In this document: in pieces, positions 62,581 through 64,000 of the stretch
Position numbering within the stretch: the first letter of the stretch is position 1
How the letters are laid out: every line of letters starts with the position of its first letter
NCBI GenBank assembly: GCA_964655355.1
Contig: CAZZMD010000010.1
Location: 1-64,000, forward strand
Direction of reading: 5' to 3'
Length of the DNA stretch: 64,000 nt
DNA from: CALGDE01 sp964655355
GTDB lineage: Bacteria; Cyanobacteriota; Cyanobacteriia; CACIAM-69d
Translations under genes and position numbers: made by a program
The notes under the pieces: model-generated
What the model saw: the letters and a program-made list of their open reading frames with translations, nothing else
What the model was told of the DNA's origin: nothing
Database searches by the model: none

Positions 62581-64000
62581 CTAGGCTGCCGGCACATCAG
62601 CCAACGCCGGCAAATCAATCACAAAAGTTGTACCTTCTCCGGGGGCGCTGCGGTAGCTGAGATTGCCCTGGTGCTGCACCGTCACAATGCGATAGCTAAT
62701 GGACAGCCCCAACCCCGTTCCCTTGCCAACCGGTTTAGTCGTAAAAAACGGATCAAATAATTTAGTAGCGGCTTCCTGGGGAATGCCAGGACCATTGTCC
62801 TGAATTTCGATCGTCACCGTCGACTGCCCTGGATGCCCTGGGGGTATGGTCCGAATCACAATAGCCGGCGGGTTCGCCTCAAGGGCCTGATAGGAATGGC
62901 CCACACAGGTCTCCTCCAAAGCATCGATCGCATTGGCCAGCAAATTCATAAACACCTGATTGAGCTGACTCGGATGACAAGCGATCGGCGGTAGATCGCC
63001 ATACTCCCGATGCACCTCAATCGCCGGGCGATCGCCATTCGCCTTCAACCGATGCCGCAGAATCATCAGCGTACTATCAATGCCGCTATGGATATCCGTC
63101 AGCTTCTGGGACGCCTCATCTAATCGGGAAAAATTGCGTAGGGACACCACAATATCCCGAATGCGCAAAGTCCCCGTATCCATCGACTGAAGAATTTCCG
63201 CCAGATCCTCTTGAACAAAAGGCAAATTCATCTCCTCCACATACGCCTGAACCGCCGGATGGGCAGGAGAATGGTGACGCTGATAAAGGTCCACCAGGGT
63301 CAATAGTCCCTCACAATACTCATTGAGATATTGAATATTCCCGTGGACAAAATTCACCGGATTATTAATTTCATGGGCAATCCCCGCCACCAACAGCCCC
63401 AAACTCGACATCTTTTCACTTTGAATCAATTGCCCCTGAGTGTCCTTAAGCTCCTTCAAAGTCTGACGTAGGGTCTGGGTCTGCGCCTCCAAATCTTGAT
63501 TTTTCGTCGCAAGCAACTCTAAATTGCCCTGCAACTGTACCCCCATCTGATTAAACGATTGCGCCAGCAAAGCCAGCTCATCATTGGTATTCACCGACAC
63601 CGGCTCATCAAACTGCCCCTGGGCCAGCCGACGGGTACCTCGCACCAAATCCTTAATCGGAGTCGTGATATACCGACTCAGTCCCTGGGCTAAGATCACC
63701 CCAATCAGCGGAGAAAACAGAAGAATCGTCAGTCCCCGATTACGAACATTCGCCAGCTTCTGATGGAGCTGCCGAGTCGAAACCCCCAATTGAATCGCCC
63801 CGAGCAGCTCATCCCCCACCCGCACTGCGCGGCCCATAATCAGCTGCTCAGACTGCCAGTCCACCACCGGCGTTCGACTTTGCACCAATCGCAACCCCTC
63901 AGGCTCAGGCTCGACCCCAAACACAGGATCATCCAGCCGAACATCCGCGAGCAGTCGACCCTGCGCATCGAAAACCTGCCCATAGGTCAACAGGGACTGA
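62581..64000 (-). CDS. Sensor histidine kinase (N-terminus outside window)
   Basis: The frame is open to the right window edge, so the N-terminal sensor part is missing. Visible from the edge: the end of a periplasmic-type sensor region, one transmembrane helix (GLTILLFSPLIGVILAQGLS), a HAMP domain, a coiled coil (LEAQTQTLRQTLKELKDTQG), the dimerisation/phosphoacceptor domain with VAGIAHEINNPVNF, and the ATPase domain with NAIDALEE, IQDNGPGIPQEA and GKGTGLGLSISYRIV. All HisKA/HATPase boxes (H, N, G1, G2) are kept, so it should be active. The partner regulator is not visible. It is convergent with chlD. Confidence 0.92.
   Translation of the reverse strand, partial: QSLLTYGQVFDAQGRLLADVRLDDPVFGVEPEPEGLRLVQSRTPVVDWQSEQLIMGRAVRVGDELLGAIQLGVSTRQLHQKLANVRNRGLTILLFSPLIGVILAQGLSRYITTPIKDLVRGTRRLAQGQFDEPVSVNTNDELALLAQSFNQMGVQLQGNLELLATKNQDLEAQTQTLRQTLKELKDTQGQLIQSEKMSSLGLLVAGIAHEINNPVNFVHGNIQYLNEYCEGLLTLVDLYQRHHSPAHPAVQAYVEEMNLPFVQEDLAEILQSMDTGTLRIRDIVVSLRNFSRLDEASQKLTDIHSGIDSTLMILRHRLKANGDRPAIEVHREYGDLPPIACHPSQLNQVFMNLLANAIDALEETCVGHSYQALEANPPAIVIRTIPPGHPGQSTVTIEIQDNGPGIPQEAATKLFDPFFTTKPVGKGTGLGLSISYRIVTVQHQGNLSYRSAPGEGTTFVIDLPALADVPAA

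Noticed and set aside
1..64000. CRISPR arrays, IS elements and rRNA genes
   Set aside because: I looked for regularly spaced repeats, transposase motifs and rRNA signatures and found none.

Overview
The window is chromosomal DNA of a cyanobacterium. The HIP1 octamer GCGATCGC is very common in the host parts. The gene set is also cyanobacterial: Rubisco activase with a small-subunit-like tail, Mg-chelatase ChlD, a cyanobacterial-type glutamate-cysteine ligase, a Ycf49/DUF2499 protein, two ComFB-type proteins and a split nucleotide-transporter/HEAT locus. The genus cannot be fixed from the sequence alone.

Left host part (1-19.9 kb): the start of a pyruvate dehydrogenase E2 gene, ilvH, an alpha/beta hydrolase and infC with a clear terminator. 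Next is a same-strand run of an Npt/MFS-HEAT membrane protein, a cyclic-nucleotide-binding protein, a membrane-anchored TAXI solute-binding protein, ilvA and a glycosyltransferase. Rubisco activase (rca) follows on the minus strand. Then comes a giant STAND NTPase with 14 WD40 repeats and a decayed HepT toxin fragment.

Integrated element (19,982-36,347): a 52-bp perfect direct repeat marks both ends of a 16.3-kb element inserted in the 3' half of a tRNA-Val(CAC) gene. The intact tRNA lies at the right end, next to a tyrosine integrase. The element looks more AT-rich than the host and I found only two HIP1 octamers in it. It has three blocks: a leftward block of large structural-looking proteins (a coiled-coil giant, a cysteine-rich protein, and a beta-rich spike with a discoidin-like end); a divergent rightward block with two tandem paralogous ~180-residue proteins; and a leftward block of tightly overlapping small genes with a P-loop helicase-like ATPase, a DUF1064/PD-(D/E)XK nuclease and a zinc-ribbon protein. 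I see no terminase, portal or tail genes. This is the best candidate in the window for an undescribed system: a small integrative, possibly virion-forming, non-tailed element.

Right host part (36.4-64 kb): housekeeping and regulatory genes. These are radC, a glycosyltransferase, dusA, a LysM/M23 endopeptidase, trmL, gshA, a histone-deacetylase-like hydrolase, a two-domain M16 protease, an iron/polyamine-type ABC ATPase, a Nudix hydrolase, queF, a proline-rich membrane protein, hspA, pepP, a Tat-type metallo-beta-lactamase-fold protein with a decayed metal site, trpG, ycf49-like, a DMT transporter, tandem comFB genes, chlD and a truncated sensor histidine kinase. Several palindromes and a perfect 20-bp hairpin lie between these genes.
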